Assembly (NCBI RefSeq): GCF_009296315.1
Contig: NZ_WHLY01000002.1
Span: 1,116,001-1,180,000, forward strand
Origin: Salmonirosea aquatica
GTDB taxonomy: Bacteria > Bacteroidota > Bacteroidia > Cytophagales > Spirosomataceae
Direction of reading: 5' to 3'
Length of the DNA: 64,000 nt
Every line of letters starts with the position of its first letter. Positions within the stretch are counted from its first letter, which is position 1. Under the pieces are notes generated by a model. That model ran no database searches, was not told the origin of the DNA, and worked only from the letters and a program-made list of their open reading frames with translations. Position numbers and translations under genes: made by a program. This document shows positions 1 through 7,883 of the stretch, piece by piece.

Positions 1-150
1 GGCCACATTTGCAATGTACCTGGATACAATACAGGACGAGAATTGTCGAGACTTTCACCCATCTCTTTTCACTTTTGACTCATAATATTTATTTCAATAC
101 TTGAATTCATCGCCGGGGTTTTCACTTCCCTTAAAACAACTCTCTGTGAA

Positions 151-1851
151 TCAATAGCCCGGATTTTGTGGGAAGACCGACTTGCCATCGGTACCTTTTG
201 CACTCCGGTCAATCTGGGTTTGTGGAATAGGACGTACAGTATGGGTTTCTTTAATATTGACAGCTGCCTGCGGGTTGTACTTCTTAACCCGATCGATCAG
301 AAGTCCCCAGCGCTTGAGATCGATCCAGCGCATTTGCTCACCGGCCAGCTCTCGGGCGCGTTCTTCAATGATCAACTCCATGTTCATGTCTTTCTCGGCG
401 ATCAGCATGTTGTCTTTCTTACCCGGCCAGCCTGCCCGATAGCGTACGGCGTTGATCGCCTTCGTGGCCTCGGCGATATTACCCACTTTCAGTTGAGCCT
501 CCGCCAGCATCAGATATACATCGGCCAAACGGAATACGAAGTAATCACGGCTCCCTGCTTCATAGGTTAGATCAGGACGCTTGGTATCAAAGAACTTCTG
601 GAGCGTTGGGAACAATGCCTCGCTATATTGGCTGGGTACCAACACCTGGTACTTCTTGGCAGCGCGCTGTGCCTGCGTCCACTCAACTCCGGGAATATAG
701 ATAGCCGTGTCACCAGCCGCGAAGGTCACTTTGGTTTTTGAATTATCAAAAGACGCGGCATTATAGGTACCAGGGTTATTACTCAGCCAGGTATCGCGGA
801 AAGTTTTCTTATAGCGGGAATCATTAGTACGATCCGCAAAAACAGTATTCAACAGATACGATGTAGGACGTAGCCGCTTAAAGGGACGACCATAAAAAAC
901 ATCCCGTTTCATACCCGGTTGAACGTCGTATTGCATCCCGAAGAATAAATGCAGGTTATTACCTCCATTGACTGACCCCGTATTATTGGTCAGGTTTGAA
1001 AGCGGGTCGGAAGTGTATTGTACGGCAAAAACAACTTCACTATTCATCTGATTATTCTCATCGAAAACGCTGGCAAAGTCATCCAACAGTTTGAATCCAT
1101 AGTTATTAACTACACTGTTGCAAAGTTCGGCCGCTTTAGAGAAATCATCTGCCGCCTTGACCGACGAGTAGCCTTTTGCCAGGTACACCTTAGCCAAAAG
1201 CGTTTCGGCCGCTGGTTTGGTAGCGCGTCCATAATCCGTCGACTGTGCTTTTGGCTCCAAATCTGCTATAGCCTCGTTCAGGTCCTTGATAATAGCGGCG
1301 TACATTTCGGCATCAGTAGCCCGCTTGGTGTCTTTGGTGGGTACCAGGGTCTCCGTAAGGCGCAGATCAACCGGGCCCCACTGCATAAAAAGGATATAAT
1401 AATAGTGAGCCCGCAAAAATTTAGCTTCGGCTACCCGAAGTTTTTTTACCGCATCACTTACGCCCGTAACATCAGGAGCACGGTCAATGACCGCGTTACA
1501 GGTATTGACACCCCGATAGAGTTCGTCCCAGGTATTACCCAGGTAATCAACGGTTGGGTTCAACTGGCCATCGTAGAAATGGAAGCCTTTATAACCTCCG
1601 TCGGCCCCAGTAGCGTAAATATCGGTCCCGTACTCCGACAAAGTCAGGCCCTGTTGCGAGGCGTAATAGTACCGGAGCGTTGAATACGCTGCTTTTACCG
1701 CATCTTGAAAGCCCTGCGTCGTATTAATGTAGTCATTTCCAATATTGGAAATCACCTTCTCGTCCAGAATGTCGTTGCAAGACTGACTCACCATCAGGCA
1801 TGCGGCCAGACTTAGGACCTTTATTGGTTTAATTATATTTTCGTATTTCAT
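151..1851 (-). CDS. SusD/RagB-family surface glycan-binding lipoprotein (pair 1)
   Basis: This 566-residue protein is the SusD-type partner of the SusC transporter just upstream, separated by about 40 bp. SusD proteins sit on the outer-membrane surface, bind glycan and act as a lid over the SusC channel. The N-terminus has a lipoprotein signal ending in SQSC (Cys25). Family marks include the TPR-like N-terminal half (for example RVAEAKFLRAHYYYILFMQW, residues about 139-158), the C-terminal ADVYLMLAEAQLKVGN and ELAGEQMRWIDLKRWG segments, and an end in NPGY. Length is normal for the family. It is the last gene of the minus-strand locus, and I see no clear terminator in the 150 bp that follow. 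Substrate cannot be read from the sequence. The neighbouring lyases suggest a uronic-acid glycan, which is an inference. Confidence 0.95.
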   Translation of the reverse strand: MKYENIIKPIKVLSLAACLMVSQSCNDILDEKVISNIGNDYINTTQGFQDAVKAAYSTLRYYYASQQGLTLSEYGTDIYATGADGGYKGFHFYDGQLNPTVDYLGNTWDELYRGVNTCNAVIDRAPDVTGVSDAVKKLRVAEAKFLRAHYYYILFMQWGPVDLRLTETLVPTKDTKRATDAEMYAAIIKDLNEAIADLEPKAQSTDYGRATKPAAETLLAKVYLAKGYSSVKAADDFSKAAELCNSVVNNYGFKLLDDFASVFDENNQMNSEVVFAVQYTSDPLSNLTNNTGSVNGGNNLHLFFGMQYDVQPGMKRDVFYGRPFKRLRPTSYLLNTVFADRTNDSRYKKTFRDTWLSNNPGTYNAASFDNSKTKVTFAAGDTAIYIPGVEWTQAQRAAKKYQVLVPSQYSEALFPTLQKFFDTKRPDLTYEAGSRDYFVFRLADVYLMLAEAQLKVGNIAEATKAINAVRYRAGWPGKKDNMLIAEKDMNMELIIEERARELAGEQMRWIDLKRWGLLIDRVKKYNPQAAVNIKETHTVRPIPQTQIDRSAKGTDGKSVFPQNPGY

Positions 1852-1892
1852 TTTCTCTTTAAAAATTTAAAGTTTAACAGTCAGGAGGTTGA

Positions 1893-4800
1893 TTAGAAGC
1901 GAACATTCAAACCAAGCGTGTACACGGAGGTAGCTGGGGTTACACCCGAACCACCTGCATTGAGGTCTGTCGTCTCCGGATCTACCCCGTTATACTTGCT
2001 GCGGTACTTTGACCAAATAAATGGTTGCTGAATGCTGGAGTAAATCCGCAACGATTCCATCCCGAGTTTACTAGCAACTGCTGGACTGAAGTTATAGCCA
2101 AAGTTGATATTACGCAGCTTTACGAACGTACCATCAAAGTAGGTCAGTGTTGTATTGTAAACCGGAAATTCCTGATTACTCTTTGGACGAGGGAATTCAT
2201 TGGTTGGGTTATTGGGAGTCCAGTAGTCAACTTTAATCTGCTGATAACGACCCGCCAACTGATTCAAATTTCTGTGAAATTCGCTTCGGATCAGGTTACC
2301 AACGCGGGCATAGAAGAAGAACGACAAGTCAAAGCCTTTGAAGTTGAAGCGGTTGGTGATACCACCGCTAAACTTAGGTACGTCGGATCCCTGAATCACA
2401 CGGTCGTCGGCATTGATCTTTCCATCATTGTTGGTATCCTGAATCTTGATCTGACCCACTTCGCTGGCGTATGATTTTGCCTTCTCTGCTTCGTCCGACT
2501 GCCAGATGCCGATCTTCTTGTAATCAAAGACAGTACTTAATGGACGACCGATGAACCAGCCATTTCCTACGTCATCAATCTTTCCATTGTACAGCGAGAT
2601 AATGGCTTCGGTGTTTTTCATAAAAGTAAAATCCGTTGACCATTTAAAGCCTGAGCCTGAGTTCACATTGATCGTAGTGAAGCCCAGTTCAATGCCCCGG
2701 TTGCGGGTTTCCCCTACGTTACGGGTAACGGCCGAGAAACCGATTGAGCCCGGAAGCTGGTCAGACAACAGAAGCGCCGTTGTATTGGTCTGGTACAATT
2801 CCAATGAACCTTGTACCCGACCGCTAAGGAAACTGAAGTCAACACCTACGTTAGCCGTAGAAGATGTCTCCCAGCGTAAATCCGGATTACCAATCGTACT
2901 AGGCCGATAACCAAAGGCCGCTGTGCTTCCCCAGGCGTAGGCAGTGCGGCTCAGTAAGCCCTGGGTCTGGTAAGGCGCTACCCCCTGATTACCAACTTGT
3001 CCCCAACCTGCGCGTATTTTCATCAGGTCAATCCAAGGAGCATTTTTCAGGAATGGCTCATTGCTTATATTCCAGCCAACCGCAACGCCAGGGAAGTTAC
3101 CATACTTGGTGTTTTCACCGAATCGACTCGAACCATCGCGACGCAGCGTCAGGGTTAGTAAGTATTTATCGTTGTAGTCGTAGTTAATCCGGGCCATAAA
3201 CGAGTTGATGGTCCACTGGATCAGGTTACTGGGAGTAGATAAAATTGAGCTGGCCGTACCCAGGCTATAAAACTGCTGACTTTCAGCGGGTACCCCCTGT
3301 ACATCAGCCCGGAAGGTTTCATAGTTGTCACGCTGAATAGAATGAAGCGCCGTAATGCCTAGATTATGTTTTCCACCAAAGTTTTTGTTGTAGCTCAGGA
3401 TGTTCTCCAGGGTATAGTTAAAGCCAAACCGGTTTTCATTGGACGCCTGCGGAGCACCGCCTTTACGAGCATTGGTTTGGGCACCAATGAAGCGCCCATA
3501 ACGAGCAATAGTAAAGTCTGGACCAAAGTTAACCCGGTACTTAAGGCCTTCTATGATCTGAGCTTCCGCAAAAATACTGTTGAAAATGCGGTATTTCTTT
3601 GTTTCATCTACCTGAGCACCGGGCACGATTTCGGCCAGCGGGTTGGTGAGCAGAGCATCGTTGGTTGGCGAGAATTTGAGGCTACCATCGTCATTATACA
3701 CAGCAGCCAGCGGATTTTGCTGAAGGGTGAACTGATAAGGGTTCAGGTTTTCACCATTGCGGATACTATACATCATATACGATGAAAGCCCTACTTTCAA
3801 AAAGCTGTTTACTTGGTGATCGAGATTGGCCCGCAGTGACATTCTGGTAAAGTCCAGACCTTCTGAAATGCCCTGGTCTTTAAAGTACCCTCCCGAAAGG
3901 TAGAACTGCGTTCTGTCGCTCCCGCCCTGAATCCCGATAGAGTGATTCTGGACAAAGCCATTCTGCAGAATCAGGCTCTGCCAGTCGGTATCAGTACCAT
4001 TCGCTATACCTTTGGCAACGGCCGGGTCGCCACCCAAAACGGCGACCTTGGCATCGGCGACCGGATCGGCAACACCGGTAGGAACTGCATTTCCATTGGC
4101 ATCCTTATAGCCACCGGTAGCACGATAGGCTTCCCGGACAAATTCAGCGAATTCCGGGCCGCTAAACAGCTGTACCTTGTCGAGCGGCTTGGACACCCCT
4201 GCATACGTATCATACGATACCGTGGTTTTCCCCTTTGCCGCACCGCGTTTAGTAGAAATCAGGACTACCCCGTTGGCACCCCGGGCACCGTAGATAGCTG
4301 TTGCGGTAGCATCTTTCAATATTTCCATGGAGGCTACATCACTTGGATTCATATCCTCATAGCCTCCTGCCAGTGGTATCCCGTCAACTACGTAAAGGGG
4401 ATCATTGGTCGCGTTGAACGACCGGCGGCCACGAATCAGGATTTTTGGAACTGTACCTGGCTTAGAACCCGTCTGAGTTACGTCGACCCCGGCCGCCCTA
4501 CCCTGAAGCGCTTGGCCTAGGTTGGTAATCGGCATTTCCTGAATTTCTTTGGAGCTTACTTGCACGATAGCGCCCGTTACCTGGCTTTTCTTCTGGGTAC
4601 CGTACCCTACAACCACTACTTCATTCAGGGTTTTCTGGTCAACAGCCAGTGTTACATCCACAGTACTACGGTTGCCAACCGCTACTTCCTGAGTTGCAAA
4701 ACCTACGGCAGAGAAGATGAGCGTAGGGTTGTTGCCGGTCGTAGTAATCCGGTACCTACCATCCTGGTCCGTGGTGGTACCTACCGTAGAATTCTTAAGT

Positions 4801-4991
4801 ACGACCGTTACGCCGGGCAAAGGTGTGTTGTCTTCGGCGGAATTAATCACACCGGTCACGGCCTGTCCCTGGGCCATCAGTAGCTGGGGGAGCAGGCCCA
4901 GCCCAAGTAGCAGTACCATCATTAGGAAACTGTGCGGGACTGCGACCCGTTGCTGCACGCTCCTGTTTCGACTCGTAAACATTCTTCTCAT
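1893..4991 (-). CDS. SusC/RagA-family TonB-dependent outer-membrane transporter (pair 1, no STN domain)
   Basis: This 1032-residue SusC-type TonB-dependent transporter imports oligosaccharides across the outer membrane. A signal peptide ends near residue 40 (LLMAQ). A carboxypeptidase-regulatory-like domain follows (about 45-115), then the SusC signature LNEVVVVGYGTQ (about 120-131) and a plug domain (about 135-250) with YVVDGIP and GANGVVLISTKRG. The remainder is the beta-barrel, ending in a typical aromatic-terminated strand (GLNVRF). Unlike the SusC at 13,400-16,921 it lacks an N-terminal STN domain, so it is not expected to signal to a FecR partner by itself. Upstream lies a shortened FecR-like protein about 40 bp away; downstream is its SusD. 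An alternative start three residues in (Met4) is possible. Confidence 0.95.
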   Translation of the reverse strand: MRRMFTSRNRSVQQRVAVPHSFLMMVLLLGLGLLPQLLMAQGQAVTGVINSAEDNTPLPGVTVVLKNSTVGTTTDQDGRYRITTTGNNPTLIFSAVGFATQEVAVGNRSTVDVTLAVDQKTLNEVVVVGYGTQKKSQVTGAIVQVSSKEIQEMPITNLGQALQGRAAGVDVTQTGSKPGTVPKILIRGRRSFNATNDPLYVVDGIPLAGGYEDMNPSDVASMEILKDATATAIYGARGANGVVLISTKRGAAKGKTTVSYDTYAGVSKPLDKVQLFSGPEFAEFVREAYRATGGYKDANGNAVPTGVADPVADAKVAVLGGDPAVAKGIANGTDTDWQSLILQNGFVQNHSIGIQGGSDRTQFYLSGGYFKDQGISEGLDFTRMSLRANLDHQVNSFLKVGLSSYMMYSIRNGENLNPYQFTLQQNPLAAVYNDDGSLKFSPTNDALLTNPLAEIVPGAQVDETKKYRIFNSIFAEAQIIEGLKYRVNFGPDFTIARYGRFIGAQTNARKGGAPQASNENRFGFNYTLENILSYNKNFGGKHNLGITALHSIQRDNYETFRADVQGVPAESQQFYSLGTASSILSTPSNLIQWTINSFMARINYDYNDKYLLTLTLRRDGSSRFGENTKYGNFPGVAVGWNISNEPFLKNAPWIDLMKIRAGWGQVGNQGVAPYQTQGLLSRTAYAWGSTAAFGYRPSTIGNPDLRWETSSTANVGVDFSFLSGRVQGSLELYQTNTTALLLSDQLPGSIGFSAVTRNVGETRNRGIELGFTTINVNSGSGFKWSTDFTFMKNTEAIISLYNGKIDDVGNGWFIGRPLSTVFDYKKIGIWQSDEAEKAKSYASEVGQIKIQDTNNDGKINADDRVIQGSDVPKFSGGITNRFNFKGFDLSFFFYARVGNLIRSEFHRNLNQLAGRYQQIKVDYWTPNNPTNEFPRPKSNQEFPVYNTTLTYFDGTFVKLRNINFGYNFSPAVASKLGMESLRIYSSIQQPFIWSKYRSKYNGVDPETTDLNAGGSGVTPATSVYTLGLNVRF

Positions 4992-5031
4992 TGGGTAATT
5001 GATTTGAGGTTAAATTGAAAATTGATTGGGT

Positions 5032-5520
5032 TTATTTGATTTTAAAAGGGATATTCTTTTTCGTACTATCCGGCCTTTCCATAACTCGCGTTGTATCCGA
5101 CTTGGCGATGTTTGTTTCGTTCGAGCGCCCGTGAAAAACACTCGGTTCCCAGAAAAACCAGAGCAGGACCAGAACGACTGTCGCCGCAATCCCGGCACTC
5201 CACCTTAAAAAGTACCAGTTGGTCGCCATGGCCTTCAGCGAAGGTTCCAGATGTTCCATTTCCGGCAGAGTCTCAATTGTGGTCCGTATTCGGCTCCACA
5301 GTGACCCCGATTCCTGCGCGCTCACGCCTTCCAGGTTCCAGTCCGATGCCGTACGCACCAGGGCATCGGCCTCTCGCACCGTGTCCTCCATATGCGGATG
5401 CTTCTCGATCCAGCCCATCCAGAATTTCTTGATCGGCGGATCGTCAGGAGCCATGACCCACCGGATGAACAGGCGTTCCATGGCTAACTCTTCGGCACTG
5501 TATTCCGAGTAAGGCTTCAT
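5032..5520 (-). CDS. short FecR-like single-pass membrane protein lacking the sensor domain
   Basis: This 162-residue protein has an N-terminal segment (about 1-60) rich in Trp and acidic residues, including ELAMERLFIRWVMAPDDPP and FWMGWIEKHPHMEDTV. It resembles the cytoplasmic anti-sigma part of FecR proteins such as the one at 17,060-18,121. One membrane helix follows (about 106-124, GIAATVVLVLLWFFW), then only a 38-residue charged tail. The FecR periplasmic sensor and DUF4974 domains are absent, so it is about half the usual 320-350 residues. No sigma factor gene is adjacent. It lies directly upstream of a SusC without STN, which fits a system that has lost or never had trans-envelope signalling. 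It may be a degraded FecR, a truncated anti-sigma factor, or an unrelated small membrane protein. The FecR relation is my reading of residue pattern and context. Confidence 0.7.
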   Translation of the reverse strand: MKPYSEYSAEELAMERLFIRWVMAPDDPPIKKFWMGWIEKHPHMEDTVREADALVRTASDWNLEGVSAQESGSLWSRIRTTIETLPEMEHLEPSLKAMATNWYFLRWSAGIAATVVLVLLWFFWEPSVFHGRSNETNIAKSDTTRVMERPDSTKKNIPFKIK

Positions 5521-5890
5521 CGGATTAATTTAGGGAGCGCAGGGAGGGTACCTCTGTCTTCTTAGTATCCGATAATGATAGATCGGACGCATAGATCAGA
5601 AACCTACCCCTACAAGTAGTTCACAAAAAATTCTTAGAATTGTTGAATAAAAGAGGGGGAGAGGTAGCTTCTACTCAGAGAGCAGAGAGCAGACAGCGGT
5701 AGGTGGACAGGATGAGCCGCTTACCTAGTAGGTAAAATAGGTGTAAGGGGAATTCTACTGTGATTGCCTAAAAAGAAGTGGGTATGCGACAATTCACAGG
5801 AGCACTCTGGAAGGTACCTGTTTGTCGAAAAAAAAATCCGTCGGGGACGCATAAAACCACCCCGACGGATTAAAAAGTAAATTCCTTTAA
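5521..5890. other. intergenic region between the lyase operon and the FecR-like/SusCD operon
   Basis: These 370 bases separate two minus-strand transcription units. They contain a terminator at 5835-5871 for the upstream lyase gene and two GGTACC palindromes (near 5547 and 5815). A purine-rich tract near 5650-5705 has short imperfect AGAGCAG repeats. I see no convincing -33/-7 promoter pair and no credible small ORF. Confidence 0.5.
5835..5871 (-). terminator. intrinsic terminator after the heparinase-like gene
   Basis: The arms AATCCGTCGGGG and CCCCGACGGATT form a perfect 12-bp stem with a 13-base loop. On the minus strand the stem is followed by an unbroken T run (the A run at 5828-5836). 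It starts 19 bases past the stop codon of the heparinase-like gene. Confidence 0.9.
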
Positions 5891-7792
5891 TTACTTAGCT
5901 TTTTTTACGCTCCATTCCGCCAGAGGTGCTACGGTTCTGGGGGTTTGAGAATGGCTAAAACTTACATTAAAACCCTGGGAGGTGTTGGCGGGAATTAATG
6001 CCTCAAAACCCACCAGCTGCGTGCCCGGATTGGGTGCATCATAATCGTGGGTAGGTACGGTAGACCATGTTTTGAGGGTGAGGGGTACCTTCGCATTAAA
6101 ATGCAGGTACATGGTTTTGCCATGCTGTGATAACGCCACCGTTTTATCATCCAGAATTTTGACCTCAGCCGGGGTAAGCAGCGTCCACCGAAGCGTGATG
6201 TCCTGAGCCGGAGCCTTCACTTCATCGCGCACCACCACGTATTTCTCTTCCAACAGGGCTATCCCGCGCTTGACCGCTGCCGCCTGTCCCTCATACACCG
6301 TCGACAGGTCGGAAACGATGCGCATATCCTGAGGATTATCCGACCAGGCATCTATCTGGGCGTACCCTTTAACGTTCTGATAGTGACCGTCGATGGTCAG
6401 AGTATTATGAACCAGATTATTATAACGAAAAATATCCCAGCGCTCGGCATCCTGCGTGCGACCGAACAGTTTGATGCCGCGCTCTTCCAGCGAATTGTAG
6501 TTTTGAGGGCCAAAATCCATCGCCCAACGCTCCCCCAAAGCATCCAGTACAAACGATCCCGCATCCATGTGCGCGTGGTTGACCGAGGCCGACCCTCCCT
6601 TGAAGCCTACAAAAATCGCGTTGGTATCGGCCCAGGAAGTGCGCATGAAAGCTACGGGGCTTGGTCCCTGCCCTATCCACATTTTTTCGGTGGGTGGTTT
6701 GCTGTTTTCCAGGTTCAGGTTATTGCCCCAAATCAATAGAGCGGGCAAGATCCGCTCGCTGACAAACTCCCTGGCGGGCTGTTCCTGGATGACTTTCCGC
6801 TGCATCCACAAGAGTGACGGATCGTTGTTTTTAGCGGCAAACCAGAACATGGCCGGGCTGATGCCATTCTGAGCGCCGCTATCGCCCCAGTTGTGTACGG
6901 TACCCTGAGGCCCTACGATGTTCTGCTCAAAACCGGCTGTTTTCAGGAAACCGGGCGTCTGGGCCAACCCAAAATCAGTACCCAGGGATTTTTCCAAAGC
7001 GCTCAAAAACAATACATTGAAGCTGGTACCGTACTCCCAGTAGCCGAATCCCTCGGGATAACCGCCATCGGGGCCGTAAGGTACCATGGCTTTGGGAATA
7101 GTAGTCAGAGCCCGACGGATGGTACGACCCGCCAGCACGGGTTCTTCCTCTGCAATGGCCAGGGCCCCAAAGGTCATTCCGGCATTACATACCTGATTCC
7201 AGTTATGTTCGGCGGTCAAAAACCAGTTGTACCGGTCGTCGAAAGAAAGCAGAACACCCTTGTTGATCAGCGCATCACGGAGGGTACCCCGACTCCCGGC
7301 CGACAAATCGTTATACAGCCAGTCGTAGCCGATAGCCACCGCCATGGTCATTTCGGCCACATCCAGAAAATGGGTCGGATTCCAGTCTGAAAAAGCTGCC
7401 ACGGCAAGCATTTCTTTTTCGGCCCGTTGCAAATACTTTTTTTGGCCGGTGGTGCGGTAGGCATAGGCCAGCTGAAACACCCGTCGCAAACACTCCCGGG
7501 ATTTATCGAGGAGACGCCGACCGATCTGGATCCGCTCCACCGGCGGGACACCGATCAGTCGATCGCACTCCGCCAGAATAGCAGTATGGATCGCCTTCAG
7601 GTACCGGTCGGACTCAACGTTTTTTAGTAATTTTTTTTCTTCACCCTTTGCCAGTAAAAGCCGTGGGTGGGAATTACCCAGACCGATGAGTTTGGTGGTT
7701 AGGGCCATGCTGTCGGGAATGATCGCTTGCGGCGACTGCGCAGAAACAAGTCCCCAACCAATTGAAAGACAGAAAATCAATATTTTTTTCAT
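5891..7792 (-). CDS. heparinase II/III-like polysaccharide lyase, exported
   Basis: This protein of about 633 residues belongs to the heparinase II/III-like superfamily, whose members cleave uronic-acid polysaccharides by beta-elimination. I chose the ATG at 7792 because it opens a clean signal peptide (MKKILIFCLSIGWGLVSAQ). An upstream in-frame ATG at 7828 would put 12 polar residues before it. The N-terminal alpha/alpha barrel has AEHNWNQVCNAGM and GYPEGFGYWEYG. The C-terminal beta-sandwich domain begins around residue 360 and carries the characteristic SVNHAHMDAGSFVLDALG motif with candidate catalytic or metal-binding histidines. It follows the alginate-lyase-fold gene by about 90 bp on the same strand and ends at a strong terminator, so the two lyases probably share a transcript. 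The exact substrate (alginate, heparin-like, hyaluronan-like or another uronate) cannot be decided here. Confidence 0.88.
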   Translation of the reverse strand: MKKILIFCLSIGWGLVSAQSPQAIIPDSMALTTKLIGLGNSHPRLLLAKGEEKKLLKNVESDRYLKAIHTAILAECDRLIGVPPVERIQIGRRLLDKSRECLRRVFQLAYAYRTTGQKKYLQRAEKEMLAVAAFSDWNPTHFLDVAEMTMAVAIGYDWLYNDLSAGSRGTLRDALINKGVLLSFDDRYNWFLTAEHNWNQVCNAGMTFGALAIAEEEPVLAGRTIRRALTTIPKAMVPYGPDGGYPEGFGYWEYGTSFNVLFLSALEKSLGTDFGLAQTPGFLKTAGFEQNIVGPQGTVHNWGDSGAQNGISPAMFWFAAKNNDPSLLWMQRKVIQEQPAREFVSERILPALLIWGNNLNLENSKPPTEKMWIGQGPSPVAFMRTSWADTNAIFVGFKGGSASVNHAHMDAGSFVLDALGERWAMDFGPQNYNSLEERGIKLFGRTQDAERWDIFRYNNLVHNTLTIDGHYQNVKGYAQIDAWSDNPQDMRIVSDLSTVYEGQAAAVKRGIALLEEKYVVVRDEVKAPAQDITLRWTLLTPAEVKILDDKTVALSQHGKTMYLHFNAKVPLTLKTWSTVPTHDYDAPNPGTQLVGFEALIPANTSQGFNVSFSHSQTPRTVAPLAEWSVKKAK

Positions 7793-7883
7793 AGCATGAT
7801 GCAGGGTTAAAACGTGTTCAGTACACACCGCGAATAGTAGCCGGTACAGGGTACCTTAGTTTGATTTCTTTAAGAAGATTGAT

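Noticed and set aside
1018-1683. A 221-residue open frame on the plus strand
   Set aside because: It is antisense to the SusD gene, which has clear family motifs. The frame has no recognisable domain.
5650-5705. Purine-rich AGAGCAG repeats as a possible regulatory array
   Set aside because: The copies are short and imperfect, without a consistent period, and could arise from simple sequence bias.
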